64,000 nt of DNA from Campylorhamphus procurvoides (GCA_013396655.1 WBMV01008391.1:868001-932000); one strand, 5' to 3'. Shown: positions 47,901 to 64,000, counted from the stretch's first letter. A program made the numbers and translations. The notes: a model not told the origin generated them from the letters alone.

Positions 47901-50224
47901 AGTGTAATTACCATTTTAAAGCTCTCTGCTAGGCCATCCCCATACCCCCTTCCTACTGCTGCTCTGAAATTCAGCATAATGAATGTGAAGATTAGGTCAT
48001 ACATTTTAAAATAGGAAGAGTTCACATTTACATATGACCATTCAGGAAAGGATTTAAAGTACTTTTCCTGAAATGAATATTATTTAACTTTCACTTTTGT
48101 GATCAGAAATAAGGGGGTCACCTTTGACTGAGGTCCAACAGTCTATTAAACATTGAGGTAGCCTGATCTATATGTCTATTTGATCTCTCTTGGTGTTTTT
48201 AGAAGATCTACAGATCATGTCTTTCATTTTAATGGGAAAACAGTGACCACTTAGCTTTTTTTCTCACAAATGGTTCTGATATTAGATTTGCATTTGAATT
48301 CTTTTGAGTAAGGAACAAGAATTATTATCTTGTATTCCCTGGGTGACATTGCAAAAGCATCATATATTTGCCTTGAAGCTCGACTGTTTATATGCCGCTG
48401 AGTTTGTTTTTTGCTCTTAATTTTCCATTGATGTGCCATGTAAATTTCCTTCAACCAATGAGCCAATAATAGGTATTATTTAATCACATTAAATGATGGT
48501 GGACTTTGTTACATGTCAAAAGGTCATGTTTGCATTTCAAGTGGGGACAGAAATTCATCAGGGTCACTGCAGAGTATCAACATCATAATTTACAGCAAGC
48601 TCAATGTTGCTATATTTGTTCTTACCATTTTCCATTCCCTAGAACAATAACCACTTATTTATTCTATGTATAACAGAAGAACATTAACAAGCATGATTGA
48701 GAAAACAATTAAATTTTGCATGTTTTGGCTTGTTTGACCCTAAGATCCAGTTTTTCTTCTTTTTCTTCTTTTATTTTTTTCTATTTTTTTGCATATTTTC
48801 ACTGTATGTGGTTTTAGTATGCAAAGACTTTTTGCTCCTCTTCTTTATTTTCCTTTTCACATGGAAGTTTCTTTGTTCTCTAGGTTTTGTGTTGATATTT
48901 CTAGATTTCTTTTCAGAATCCTCTACTGTAGTTAGTGGAATCAATCGGATTTTGTTCTTAGAGCCCTCTTATACTCATTTTCTTTATATTATTTTCTGTC
49001 ATCTTGTCATTAATATATTTCATAAATAATTTTCAAACTTATTTCTCAGGCTTTCAGCTTTCTCACTTTTTTCCACCAAGTATTTCCAGTCCCTTACATA
49101 ATGTTTCTTCAAAAGAGCCGTCACTCTCTGTTTACAACCATGGCACAGACAGGAAGCAGTTGGTCCCAAAAATGGCAGAGTCAGTTAAGCTGAAATAACA
49201 TTGTGCCTTTGATTTCCTTTTTACGAGTAAGAGGTTTTTTGATCTTTTCTGAATGTTTTAACAAACGAATTTTGTGTCTTGATCCAGAGCATCATAGACA
49301 AAGTCCTTTGTTCTCACCTTTCTCCTCAACATAATTTCTTCTAGAAAATGTGACATCGAGCCAGACTACACCTCTAAGACATTCTCTCCCCCTTCCCAAC
49401 AATCAATAAGGAGAAAATGGGAAAGTTAAAAGAGCAACTCATACAACCTGTTTTGGATATCTGCTTTCCTACTGCTCTAGAAATTCTCATTTTTCTTTGC
49501 TGACTGTAAAAGTAGGTGGTGACAGATATCGCTGTCCACAGCTGATTTGTTAACCTTGATCCTTACTCTCTTGCTGTATCATATGCTATACTTAGTGTCC
49601 TGCATGATTTTTCTCAGGGTTCCTTAGTATTCCTCCCATCTCCCCCCCTCTTCTGTAACTTCCTTGGAATCTGCCACTACTTGCCCTCACCTAAAATATG
49701 TCTGCAGTTTGATGCTTTTGATTCTCTAACAAAAACTCTTCGGAGTTTCAACTGTTCTTTATTTTACTTTATTACTGCAGCATACCTTGTGTACTTTTCC
49801 CTAATCTGAGCATCTACTGCACTGTTCAGCACCTTCTCTTTGCTTGTACTGACAATGTTTCCTAGTTATTTAATAGGTGCAAGTTTGCAGCTATGAGGTT
49901 TCCAAATCACCATGAGAATTTGCAGTAATGTACTGTATAATATCATTCAAAGAAAGAGATTATAGGAATCATTCTGAGAAGTTTTCAGCTCTCTCTGCTC
50001 AATAAACACTGAAAAAAGTTTTCTTTTGCTTTTTCTTCTTGTTTTATCTCTTAGCTGTTGTCTCTGGTAACTAAATTCCATTTTCTACTGCCTGTTTTTC
50101 ATCACTGATCTTGACTCAATCAAAACTGGACTGAAGGGCAATAGTGGATGAGGCAAAAGAGCATATGTCTTGAAGCTATAATGCCAAATGTAGTAAGACT
50201 TGATTTTATGGCATGATCATCAGG
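44989..50224. other. Intron between exons C and D, first part; no recognised element
   Basis: AT-rich intron of unique-looking sequence. The stretch around 48747-48800 is T-rich. The 110-codon frame at 48697-49029 is a low-complexity artefact of it. I see no exon or RNA gene. Confidence 0.55.
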
Positions 50225-50340
50225 GAGAGGATAGTCTAATGAAGAGACTACTGATCTCTAACTCCAGAGGGTCTAGATTTAATTCCCTGCTCTGTAGAGA
50301 ACAAATATCTCTGGTGAATAAAATACAAGGCTGAGTAATT
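50225..50340 (+). mobile_element. Possible decayed tRNA-derived SINE
   Basis: The run gactactgatctctaactcc then agagggtctagatttaattc and cctgctctg has the layout of an old tRNA-like SINE: an anticodon-arm-like stretch followed by a B-box-like ggtctagatttaattcc. The A-box part (atagtctaatgaagagac) is weak. I cannot name a family. Confidence 0.3.
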
Positions 50341-50509
50341 CTTAACTCTTTGACTATTCTCCTGTTTTGCAGTTCTCATCCACAAATCCACAGACCTGTC
50401 AGCTGCTATGGCTGCTGTATATGAGTAAATGAAAATGTACCAGGGATTGCTGTGAGGCACTGGGACAGTCTCATGTGCACTGTCAGTTAGAGAAACCGTG
50501 GTGTGGTGC

Positions 50510-51860
50510 AGTCCCATGCAAAACTATCCAATACCTTAAGGTATTGGAAGGCTGCAATAAGATCTCCCCAATGCCAGTTTTTCTCCCATCTGAACAACCC
50601 TAACTTTCTCAGCCTTTCCTCAGAAGAAACATATTCCAACTTTCTGACTATTTTCACCTCTGGACTTGCTCCAACAAGCTCATGTCTTTCCTGTACTGAA
50701 GATGCCAGAGCTGGATGCAGGTGGAGTCTCACCAGAGTGGAGCAGAGGGACAGAACCACCTCCCTTGACCCTCTGGCCACACTTCTTCTGTAGTCCAGGA
50801 CATGGGTGGCTTTCTGGACTCTGAGCACACAATGATGGCTCATGTCCAGCTTTTCAGCCACCAGTACTCCATCTCCTCACAATCCCTTCATTCCCCAGCC
50901 TATATGGGTACTGAAGGCTGCCCTGACTCAGGTACAGGACTTTGCACCTAGTCTTGTTAAACCTCATGTGGTTTCCATGGGCCCACTTCTTGAGCTTATC
51001 CATGTCCCTCTGGATGGCATGCTGTCCTTCTGACATGGCAACTGCTCCACTCAGCTGGTTGTCATCTGCAGACATGCTGAGCATGGTCTCAATCCCTCTG
51101 TCCGTGTTAATGACAAAGATATTAAACCGTACTGGTCCCAACACAGATCCCTGAGGGACACTACTTGCTACTGATCTCCATTTGGACATCGAGCTGTTGA
51201 CCACCTCTCCACAGATGCAACAATTCAGCCAATTTTTTATCCACCAAAAAGTCCACACATCAAATCCATCTATCTCCAATCTAGAAAGAAGGATGTTTCA
51301 GGGAACAGTGTCAAAGGACAAAAGATAGATGACATACGTAGCTCTTCCCATGTTCACTGCTGTACTCACTCCATTGTAAAAGACCACTAGATTGGTTAAG
51401 CAAGACTTGCTCTTGGTGAAACTATGCTGATTGTCTTGAGTGACCGTCTGCCTTAGTGTAGCTTCTGGGAGGATCTGTTCCATCATCTTCCCAGTCACAG
51501 AGGTGAATCTGACAGGTTGGTTGTTCCCAGGGTCTTTCTTTCTCTCCTTTTTAAAAATGGGTGTGAAATTTCCCTCTTTCCAGTCACCAGGGACTTTACC
51601 TGCCTGCCATGACTTTTCAGATATAATGGAGAGTGATTTGGAAACTGTCAGCCAGTTTCTTTAGGATTCTGGGATGCATCTCATCAGGTCCCACAGACTT
51701 AAGTATGTTTAAGTTCCTCATGTGGTCCTGAACCACTGTACCTTCTTTGGAGAGTGAGTATGGTGTTGAAATGCTGTGGTGCTTGCCTATGTTGTCTCAT
51801 ATGGCTCCAGTGACACAGAACTGAGTCCTTTCCTTACTGCTGAGGGCATGTTTAGCAGCT
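50510..51860 (-). mobile_element. CR1 LINE fragment with reverse-transcriptase coding remnant, antisense
   Basis: On the minus strand, 51298-51498 encodes [12 protein letters not shown], the CR1 finger region. Next, 50854-51279 encodes P-Q-G-S-V-L-G-P, then the catalytic-site region S-A-D-D (a variant of F-A-D-D, with the aspartate pair kept) and D-M-D-K-L-K-K-W-A, the palm/thumb region of CR1 reverse transcriptase. The two parts are in different frames with a stop between them, so it is dead. The 3' non-coding region follows at 50510-50850, without the last terminal repeats. Right boundary uncertain. Confidence 0.93.
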
Positions 51861-52541
51861 CTGAAGGATGCATCTGTGTGGCCTAGAGTAGGTAAATACA
51901 GATTACACTATAGTCCCTCTTTGAAAGGGGCTTCATATCATATTATCCCTTCTTTTTAGAATGCTTCATAGCATAAATTCTGTCCTCTGGTATGTTCCAT
52001 AAAACAGATTAATGAAACGAAAAAAAAATAATGAGTCTGCCACAGTAGTTAAGCCTCAGTTCAAAGCAATATCTTTCATCTTCAAGAAATTTTTTGTAGA
52101 GCTGGACTGGAAAGAGTCATAGTTCCAAGGATCAGACTCTTTGATAATGAGGCACACAAGCAGTTTGCCATGGTTCATTAATAAGCAGCTTTTTCATCAT
52201 TGGTCTAGTATTAGTGATTAAGTGATATACTTATTTCTTGATTGAATGTTTTCTTCCTACTTGCCAGATTTCTTGTGGGTTTCTATCCATAATTGTCAGC
52301 CCTGCACTGTTCTTCAAATAAATAATTTACCTGATTTTACAGCTGTAAGTTTCTGTAATTCTAAAAATCCTGGTGTTCAAAACTGTTCCTTTTTCTCTGT
52401 CAGAAGTTTTAGACTCGCTTTTGATGCTGTAGAAATTTATTGTGATATCTGCAAATTAACTGATCAGCTTATAAAGAAACTGGCATACTTGTTTATGGAT
52501 AAAAATAGAGGAGTAATTTCTTCCCTTCTGCTTGCTTTCAG
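51861..52541. other. Intron just upstream of exon D
   Basis: AT-rich, with an open frame (52246-52554) that runs over the acceptor of exon D in the wrong frame. No other element seen. Confidence 0.55.
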
Positions 52542-52855
52542 TATAGTGGGTTAGTTCCACGGGAGAACTGGGACATGTGGCATCCAACCCTGGTGGCTGA
52601 GGCCCTGTTTGCAATCGCAAACATCTTTAGCTCCCTGCGCTTGATCTCATTATTCACTGCAAATTCTCACCTGGGACCTCTGCAGATATCTCTAGGAAGA
52701 ATGTTGCTGGACATTTTGAAGTTTCTCTTCATATACTGCCTTGTGCTGCTAGCTTTTGCAAATGGATTGAACCAGCTGTACTTCTACTATGAGACAAATG
52801 AACCTGGCAACTGCAAAGGAATACGATGCGAAAAGCAGAATAATGCATTTTCAAC
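52542..52855 (+). CDS. TRPC4: TRPC4 exon D: S4, S4-S5 linker, S5 and pore turret (about residues 459-563)
   Basis: The acceptor is gctttcag ending at 52541; the donor gtaagtgg begins at 52856. The exon is 314 nt, starts in phase 0 and ends after two bases of Thr563. After [16 protein letters not shown] comes S4 (about 475-497, [15 protein letters not shown]). The S4-S5 linker holds Gly503 in S-H-L-G-P-L, a position where mutations make TRPC4 constitutively active. S5 is about 513-541. The turret carries C549 and C554 in N-C-K-G-I-R-C, the conserved extracellular disulfide pair. Turret residues 543-548 (T-N-E-P-G-N) differ from the mammalian TRPC4 sequence I recall and look more like TRPC5, but the length is the same. 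Confidence 0.98.
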
Positions 52856-56915
<4,060 letters not shown>

Positions 56916-57110
56916 GATCATGCAGACATTGAGTGGAAGTTTGCTCGAACAAAACTCTGGATGAGTTACTTTGAAGAAGGAGGAACTCTGCCCACTCCTT
57001 TTAATGTCATACCAAGCCCAAAGTCTCTGTGGTATCTGATCAAATGGTTATGGAGACATCTTTGCAAGAAAAAAATTAGAAGAAAGCCTGAAAGTTTTGG
57101 AACAATAGGG
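56916..57110 (+). CDS. TRPC4: TRPC4 exon F: TRP helix and proximal C-terminal linker (about residues 629-693)
   Basis: The acceptor is ttgtgtgcag ending at 56915 and the donor gtaagtca begins at 57111. The exon is 195 nt, 65 codons, phase 0 at both ends. It starts D-H-A-D-I and contains the TRP helix/TRP box [14 protein letters not shown] (634-647), which runs parallel to the membrane and couples S6 to the cytosolic domains. Then come [18 protein letters not shown] and a basic stretch [10 protein letters not shown] ending E-S-F-G-T-I-G. The next exon should begin near R-R-A-A-D-N; I find no such sequence before position 64000. Confidence 0.98.
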
Positions 57111-59579
57111 GTAAGTCACGGAATTTACTCTGCCTGTAATCTTCCTCTTTGCTATATAGATGAGTCTTTCTCAGCCTTATCGAGCATTTGAACTGTCAAA
57201 TAATGTGCACATGAGTTAGAAAATAATTCTAGCAGAGAATATTTGCTTTTTACATTCACGTCAGTGTATTTGACTAAAGAGAAAGCATCATCATACCCCT
57301 TTGCAATGACAACATGAATCATGGCTGTGCCTTTTCTACAGATAATGCAAGAAAGACTAAAATCAATACAAAATACAAGAGATCTAATGTATATACTTCT
57401 CTACTAGTCCCAGAATTTTTGGTTGATGATCTCCAGCTCAAGTGTCACTGTTCAGATGTAATCAACATATCATAAATGACAGACTCGTGTAAAAAGTATC
57501 CATTGTGGGGTATTCTCTGTGTCTGTCCCTTTACATGTGTTTACCATAAAAGCATTCTTACCAAAAGCCATTCTCATTAAAGAAAATATATTGAAATGTA
57601 ACAGCACTTACCTGGACTTGCTTACTTGAATTTACAGGTAGAGTTATTTCAGAATCACATTGGTAGCCAATTCTAATAGGGCTCACTAGTAGGGAAATTT
57701 CTAGGGGAAAAAATACACAAGGAGATGAAGAATAGTCCTGCACCCAGATTCAGCAGATGCCTGTGTGGTACCTCAGACACATACTTTCTCTGGTAGCGTT
57801 TGGTAAAACAGATTTAATTTGTCCCTTTTAACTTCATCCAGTTGAGATAATTCCATCAGCAACACAGTTTTTCTGCATTGTCAGAGCAAATGTCTAGGCA
57901 ACATCCTAACCCACCAACAACTAAATCTCTCTAGTTAAGTTTTCTGCATTTCCCATGAGTATGTCAGTACATCAGTAACTAGAGTGCATTTTGTCAACTC
58001 CAGCATAGGAAAAAAAAGTTGGGTAAGATTTGGATAATGGCAATTTCCCTATTCCATAGAGGAATATAAATGTTTCCAAGACTGTTAGGAACTCAGACAA
58101 GCATTAAGTGAGATTATGAAAGTCAGGTGTGGGCAAGAGAAAAAAGAAAGGGATGGAGTCCTCGTGATGTTGTCCCTGGTAGAAAAACTTCCATCCATTT
58201 CCTTCCAAGAAGCCAGAGGATATGATACAGTTCTTTGGTGGAGCATTACTATATCAACTATTTCCTTGTATTTCTTCCCTGTTTCTTGGTGAGTGAAAAG
58301 GATAAGTTTTTACCACCTATTCTCCTGTCATAGCTTGGAATTCAGTTTAATCTCTAGATACACTTGGAGGAACAAGTTCACATGGGTGTACAGATAAAGA
58401 GAAACAGTGACATATGAAACTAACTCACAATTACTAAGCTGATGAATGGATTTTGTCTTCTTTGTAGAAAGCTTCCATTCAGGGTTATTGCAATATACTG
58501 ATCTTGTTGGCCAGTTTCCATGTTGTGAAAGAAAAATTGCTTCACTTAGCTATCATTCTTGTACATAGGAAAGAAACAGACAGAAATGGAAGATGTAAAG
58601 ATGAGGATGACATTGAAACAGACCAGTAACGGACTATGAGAAACGCATACTGAATAAAACCCATTAAAATAATATGAGAAAAACAGTGTAGAGAGACAAA
58701 CATTGATTCATATAGAATTTTTTTTTAAAAAAAGTGAACTAGCATGAGTGGGGAATAATTTTAAGAATAAAATATCTCTGTGTAATATAGGAAGGAAAAG
58801 AAGTAAAGGTGTAGACTAACCAGAATAAAAACTATGAGATTTTGTTAGAAAGAGAAAATGAAGAGTGAGAGTGATGTACTTGTGTCTGTGGGAGAGTGGG
58901 CAGTGCTTCTAGGCATTTTTAAAGCATTTGGCAGGGATGATTAGCTAGTGTAAACTGATAGAGTGATATTAAAATTATTGGCATGATGCCAGTGTATAGC
59001 GCAGGGTTGGGTAGCAAAATATACCTGTTTGACTGAGACACATCTAGAATACCCTTATACATCCCAACTAAACCTTCAGGACAATGTTTTTTATCAAACT
59101 TTCCATCCAGGATAAGGATTTCTTTTTCCTTTTTCTTACCTTCTCAAACTGTAGATCTGTGAGTAAACTAATTCCTAGATCTGTGGAATAATAAAGAAAA
59201 ATACAGGGTGCTCTCAAGCCCTATGCCAAATGGCATGGTGAGGAAACGGATTCAAAAAGATCACCCTCTGCCCCCTGGAGCTGTCTCCTGCTAGGGTACA
59301 TGAATACTACCTTTTGGAAATCTATGTCTTACATTTGGTGCAGCAAAGGGTCAAAGGGCAGGCAGCTTATTCACGGAGCTGCTTGAGAATTTTTCCAAAT
59401 AGAATTTTCTTTTTTTTTTTAAGTGAAAGACCCCACAAAATCTGTAACCCCCAAACTTTTTAATTAATATATTCCAATTTCAAAGAAGTTTTTGTCAGGA
59501 AAGACTTTTAAGCTTCAGGACGGAATTTCTCTTTGAAGAAAGAAGGAGCGGGTACCATGTAAAGCAAATAGCTTGGGCT

Positions 59580-59790
59580 AAGGGAGACCCAGGTTCACTT
59601 CTATTATCCAGTGGATTTTTCATTATTTACTCCAAATACAACAACTCTGACAGGAGAGATTTCCATCTCAAGATCTTTAAGAGCCTGCAATGGTTAAGGT
59701 GCTCTCGGGAGAATGTAAGAGAAGATGCTGAACCTGGCTTCCTTATGATATGAATGTGAACCACTAACCACTGAACTGTTTGGGAGTGGA
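59580..59790 (-). mobile_element. Possible decayed tRNA-derived SINE
   Basis: On the minus strand, cagtggttagtggttcacat followed by gaagccaggttcagcatc looks like an A-box and B-box of an old tRNA-like SINE. A second B-box-like string (acccaggttcact, + strand) lies at about 59588-59600. No family name; it may be chance. Confidence 0.22.
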
Positions 59791-60654
59791 GGACATCAGT
59801 GAGGGAGAGATGTAGGACATTTTTAGTTAACTTCTGTGAAGTTTTTAAAAAATGGCTTGATGAAAGTGGAATTCCCAAAGCATGTGAGACAGTATGGCCA
59901 TATCCATCACTAGTTTCCCCTTTAGAATATGTACTTAGTTGGAAGTAGAGCTGAAACCCCTCTGAAGCAAGGAGCTCACCAGCAGAGCCATCATGGCAAC
60001 CAGGCTTTCAGCTGCCTGGAAAAAGTGAGTGGCTGTGGCTAACCAGGCAGATTCAGTCCAACATATGGATATCTCATAAAACTACAAAGTTCTTCAGATA
60101 TTTTCTCAGCCCCCATTAGGGCTATTTGAATTTGGAGCATTTTGCAATTTCCAGGCCGAACTGTGCACCCAAGCTCCAAAATGGAGTAGGATGTGGATAT
60201 GCACTATGCACTCTGATTTCCATATTGGATAGATGCAAACCAAATGCTGTTAACTGGGTGTTCCCTAAGAAGTTGAGTCATCAGAGAAGAAATGGACACA
60301 CCATGGTGATCTCACAGTTTTTCCTCAGGGAATGCACTGCTTTCTGGATTAAAAAACTTATTCTCATCACCCACAGCTCAGCCTTGGTTTCCTAGAGCTT
60401 TTTCAATTGTCCCAACAAGCTACATCACAAATTAAATTTAGGACCTCTATGAGCTTTCAAGCAAAAGTAAATGAAGAGTTTCTCTGACTTCTGTTCCAGG
60501 ATCTTAGATGAAAGCTCTCTGACTTCACCTCACTGGAATCTTCCCTGTAATAACTTTGGCTTCAGAGCTACAAGATAAGATTTTTTGGGACCTACTTCTT
60601 TTCACTGAGTCCTACATTATAAACTCTGATTCCTTCCTTACAACGAGTACTAGG

Positions 60655-60775
60655 AAAAAAAAACAAAGAACAACCAAACAAAAAAACCCAGCAACAACAA
60701 CAAAACCCAAACAAAAACCAAACCAAAACCAAACCAAAACAACAACAAAAAACCAACAACCAAAAACCCCACTAT
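60655..60775. repeat. CA-rich low-complexity tract (complement of the GT-rich tracts)
   Basis: About 120 bases made almost only of A and C (aaccaaaccaaaaccaaacc and variants). It is the reverse-complement type of the GT-rich tracts at 30.0, 34.8 and 44.5 kb. Confidence 0.93.
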
Positions 60776-63700
60776 ACACCACTATACACTGATTTTCTTA
60801 TATTAGCTATATGGATATTTGGATGCCACGTTGCCTGTAAGGAAGAACTCAGATTTCAAACATTTTGTGATGAAATTTGTAAATGTTAACTTTCCTATCA
60901 GGAAGCACTAATCAGCAGTGACGTACTATGGTGTTTTCCAGTAGAAAAAGCAATAGCATGCATCCAAAGGGTGAGTCAGTGCTAGAGGATGCAAAACAGA
61001 TGATAGACAGAATGGAGCTGGCAAGGATCATGCATGATTTCTGCACAAGAAACCTTAGTACCAAAAAACCAAAAATCATAAGCTAGGACTGAATCAACAA
61101 TGTATTGACTGTGTCAATGATCTACTGTAAAATTTATATATGTGTACACTTGAGAGTTATATGCAAGCAAAACATGTAAAGAAAGTGTTCAAAGTCAGGA
61201 TAGCTTACTGCGCACATGGTAGTGAAAGGATTTATCTGGCTCATAAGAAGAAGAGAAATGTTAGTAAAAATAAGTATTACATGGTTGCTTGGGTGGACCA
61301 TCTACATTGCTCTTTATAACAAAACTGTCATGGGAAAGAACAGGGTCTATAGGTATGTGAGGTGCCTCTGAAGAAAATTAATTAATTCCCTTCTCCCTAG
61401 ATGTCAGTTCCATGATTCTTCCTGTGTTGCACTAGGATAGCTGAAGCAGTGGGTGGTGAAGTCAAGGGAATGTTTTTCAAGCAACATAGTGTGCAGCCAT
61501 GCTGACAGCAGCTTCTCTAGCCACAACTACAGCTGAAGAAAGGGCAGGATGCTTACATGTGATTTATTGCTATTTCAGCTCTGCTATGAATCAGACAGAG
61601 CTCTTCTACCATTCAGAGTTCAGCACATTTTTATATTCTGTCATTTTGATATATCCCAGGTATGCAGCATTCTCTTTAGTTATTTTCACAGTTATCGCCT
61701 GCACTTGGAACTTTGAAATAACAGTGTGCTGCTCTCTGTCTCTCTCTCTAGATATGAACTCTGTTCATTTTGTCAGCTCACCTTTGCAAAGGCCAGATTA
61801 GTAATATGATTCTATTGATTATGCTGACATGTTCCTGACTGCTACAAGGCTTTTGTGTGTGTCAAGGCTACTCCTGCTGGCCATCTGAAATCCATTGTTA
61901 GTTCAAAAAAATATATAGGAAAAGAAGCCCTAATCCCATTTGAATAAATTTTACTGGTTTCCTCAAATTACATTCTCCTTTATGTCTGATCAGTCACCAA
62001 AAAAGTGTTTTATCTATAATTTTAAATATTTTAGAGGAGAAAATGGACTGTCAGAGTTATCACGCATCTGATGTTTAGATAAACTGTTACCTCTTTTCTA
62101 GCTATCCAGATTTTTATGCCATTTTCTAAGTATCCTATACAATTTTATTATCATTTCTCAGAAGAAATCTCCTTTTCCCTTCTCCTATTCTTTGTTATCC
62201 CAGTGAAAAATTATGTGACTTCTAAGTCAATACAAGCATTTTGTATTTTCTCTGTAATGTATGTTATTGAAAGTTGAGCAAAGAAATACCTTTCACCTGG
62301 CATGGAGATCAGTAATCTGGAGTGTGTGTTGTATAGCCAAGGACCATCTCCTGGAGAAACTTTGTCAGCACAGATGACTTCAGACAATAGTTACATTTTC
62401 TGGACTTTTATCATTAAGCAGTTTGAGGTCAAATTCAGACATTAAATTTGAATTCCTGCTTTATGAATGATGTAATTTGGATAAAGCACTTCAAAAGAAG
62501 TAAACCAACATTATCAAACTTTTGACTGCTAAAGACATTTTTCTTCCAAACAATGCAAATTGCTAGGAATGACATAAACAGGGAGATCAAAATAAGTATC
62601 ACTACTAGTGGAACAACTGTTAAAGCTTCCTAAAGGATATTGGTGCCCCCTTTTGGAAAGAGACAGCAGTATGCCCTTCAGTTTCATTGCCATCACAAGG
62701 GTGTTTCTCCCACTGTTGTTATTCTTAGTCACATTTGACTTTCATCCTTCTGCCAGCCATAGTTTTCACCTTCTTCATGCAGATAGCACAGTGGTTACTC
62801 AAAACAAATTTTGAACCTCCAATTAAACTATAAGTGGGTAGAAGAAAGCAGGCCAGCTGAGAACTAAATAAGAACAATGTGAATGTTAATGACATATTAT
62901 TTATAGTGAACAGCTTGATTTTCAGATCTGTTTAGGCAAAGATTCATTCTGCTTTCAAAGGGAATCAAAAGATGATTATGAACTGGAGACTGAATCCAAA
63001 CATTGAAACAGGAGATAGAGAACTGATGAGTTAATAACTTTGATAGATTACGTGTATGTGTAATTCCCTGTGCAACATGTATATGACTGTGTATGAAAAC
63101 ATACAATAAAACCAATTTTTTCCCAGCTTCTAAGTCATATGAATAAATAAATCTTTTTTACATAGTCATCCCAAATTGCACCTGGCATTGCACTGAGTGG
63201 AAAAGTCACAGCCTCTGTTTCTGGGAGTTTCCAAAAAAAAAGATAAGCGTGATTTAGGTATTTCTTGTTATAGTTACAGAATGAAACCTATGCATTATAC
63301 ACATTTCACTGTAAACTAGAGCTGAGCAGACAGCTGTTGCAGAAAATACTCTAGCAGACAAGAAACAGCATTTGTTTTATTTATAGGAGTTATTCATTTT
63401 ACCTGAAGTGTGTTTCAATTACACCTTAAAGTGTTTTTCCCTTTGCCTCTGAGTCAGATCTGTTGTTGAGAGCTCTCTTAGCCACAGACTCCCTTAGTGC
63501 TCTCTCAGTAGAAATGAAACATCTCCATCATGTGGTCAACTGCAAAAAATTATATTTTCTGCTAAAAACAGGCTAAAGAGGGGTGTTGGGAGGGTATTGG
63601 CCTTCCCACAGCTCCCTTACCCTTCGAGCCCTGGTGGTGGGCAGGCTCGTCCATCCCTCTACCCTTAAACACAAGGAATGTCCAGCATAGATACAGAAAC

Positions 63701-64000
63701 ATGATCTGGAAAAATACTGAAGACAAGATGTTTATGTATAAAGCCCTATCCCACAGTGGCTGTTAGGAGTGATTAAGAAATAATGATTTTCCCCCTTTCT
63801 GTTATTTTTTGCCAAGCCCAACCACACAGCCACTGCATCCCTCAAATTAATTGCAAAAAGAAATCAACCTTGAAGTGTTAACTAACTGCAAGTACAGGGA
63901 AATTGTTGATCACTGCTTTCAAATAAAAGAAGATGACAAGATAACTTACTGTGCCTGACTCATTGTGCAACTCAGGTCAATTTTAACAAGTCCCTTGGAT

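Larger units (their letters stand above)
57111..64000. other. TRPC4 intron downstream of exon F, continuing past the window
   Basis: No sequence like the next expected exon (starting near R-R-A-A-D-N) is present, so this intron exceeds 6.9 kb. Apart from the CA-rich tract at 60655-60775 and a possible old SINE near 59.6-59.8 kb it has no recognisable mobile elements, a contrast to the introns upstream. Confidence 0.55.

Noticed and set aside
50854..51498. A reverse-transcriptase gene that might be active
   Set aside because: The motif-bearing parts are in different frames with stops between them, and the element is 5'-truncated; it is a dead CR1 copy.
52246..52554. 102-codon open frame running into exon D
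   Set aside because: It crosses the acceptor at 52541 in a different frame from TRPC4 and has no domain.
60556..60792. 78-codon frame rich in Lys, Gln, Asn and Thr
   Set aside because: Artefact of the CA-rich tract at 60655-60775.

Overview
This window is vertebrate nuclear DNA, most likely from a songbird (oscine passerine). The evidence is AT-rich sequence with long introns, many avian CR1 retrotransposon fragments, long terminal repeats (LTRs) of types I know from passerine genomes, and one short element with a tRNA-Ile-like head and a CR1-type tail, the architecture of the songbird TguSINE1 family. Species and chromosome cannot be read from the sequence.

The only gene I can support is TRPC4, a receptor-operated, calcium-permeable cation channel, on the + strand. 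Six internal coding exons lie at 4708-5226, 30910-31246, 44849-44988, 52542-52855, 55074-55269 and 56916-57110. All have AG/GT splice sites and their phases join without error. They sum to 1701 nt, or 567 codons, matching about residues 127-693 of the mammalian protein. Landmark residues (zinc site H172/C176/C178/C181, pore cysteines C549/C554, gate N621/Q625) fall on the mammalian numbering with no net indel. The N-terminal ~126 residues lie upstream of the window, and the C-terminal ~280 lie downstream.

Everything else is intron. By region: 1-4.7 kb unannotated intron; 4.7-5.2 kb ankyrin/linker exon; 5.2-30.9 kb a 25.7-kb intron with an antisense CR1 (11.3-12.5 kb), an antisense LTR broken by two single-N gaps (16.2-17.3 kb), a possible second LTR (17.4-17.9 kb), two tandem CR1 tails (18.2-18.7 kb), a sense LTR (23.8-24.3 kb) and a long passerine LTR with internal repeats (29.0-30.0 kb); S1-S2 exon; 31.2-44.8 kb intron with a probable antisense LTR and possible provirus remnant (32.9-34.3 kb), a GT-rich tract, the SINE next to a CR1 fragment (37.3-37.7 kb), an LTR fragment with an expanded TATA box (43.7-44.05 kb) and a G-rich tract close to the next exon; S3 exon; 45-52.5 kb intron with a CR1 that keeps reverse-transcriptase motifs (50.5-51.9 kb); then the S4-S5, pore-S6 and TRP-helix exons close together; and 6.9 kb of final intron with little recognisable content.

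I found no new biological system. The most useful second looks are the likely false duplication around the two Ns, the GT-rich tracts inside the gene, the changed pore turret, and sense LTRs that could supply promoters or poly(A) signals inside TRPC4. Most other open frames are repeats or chance frames.
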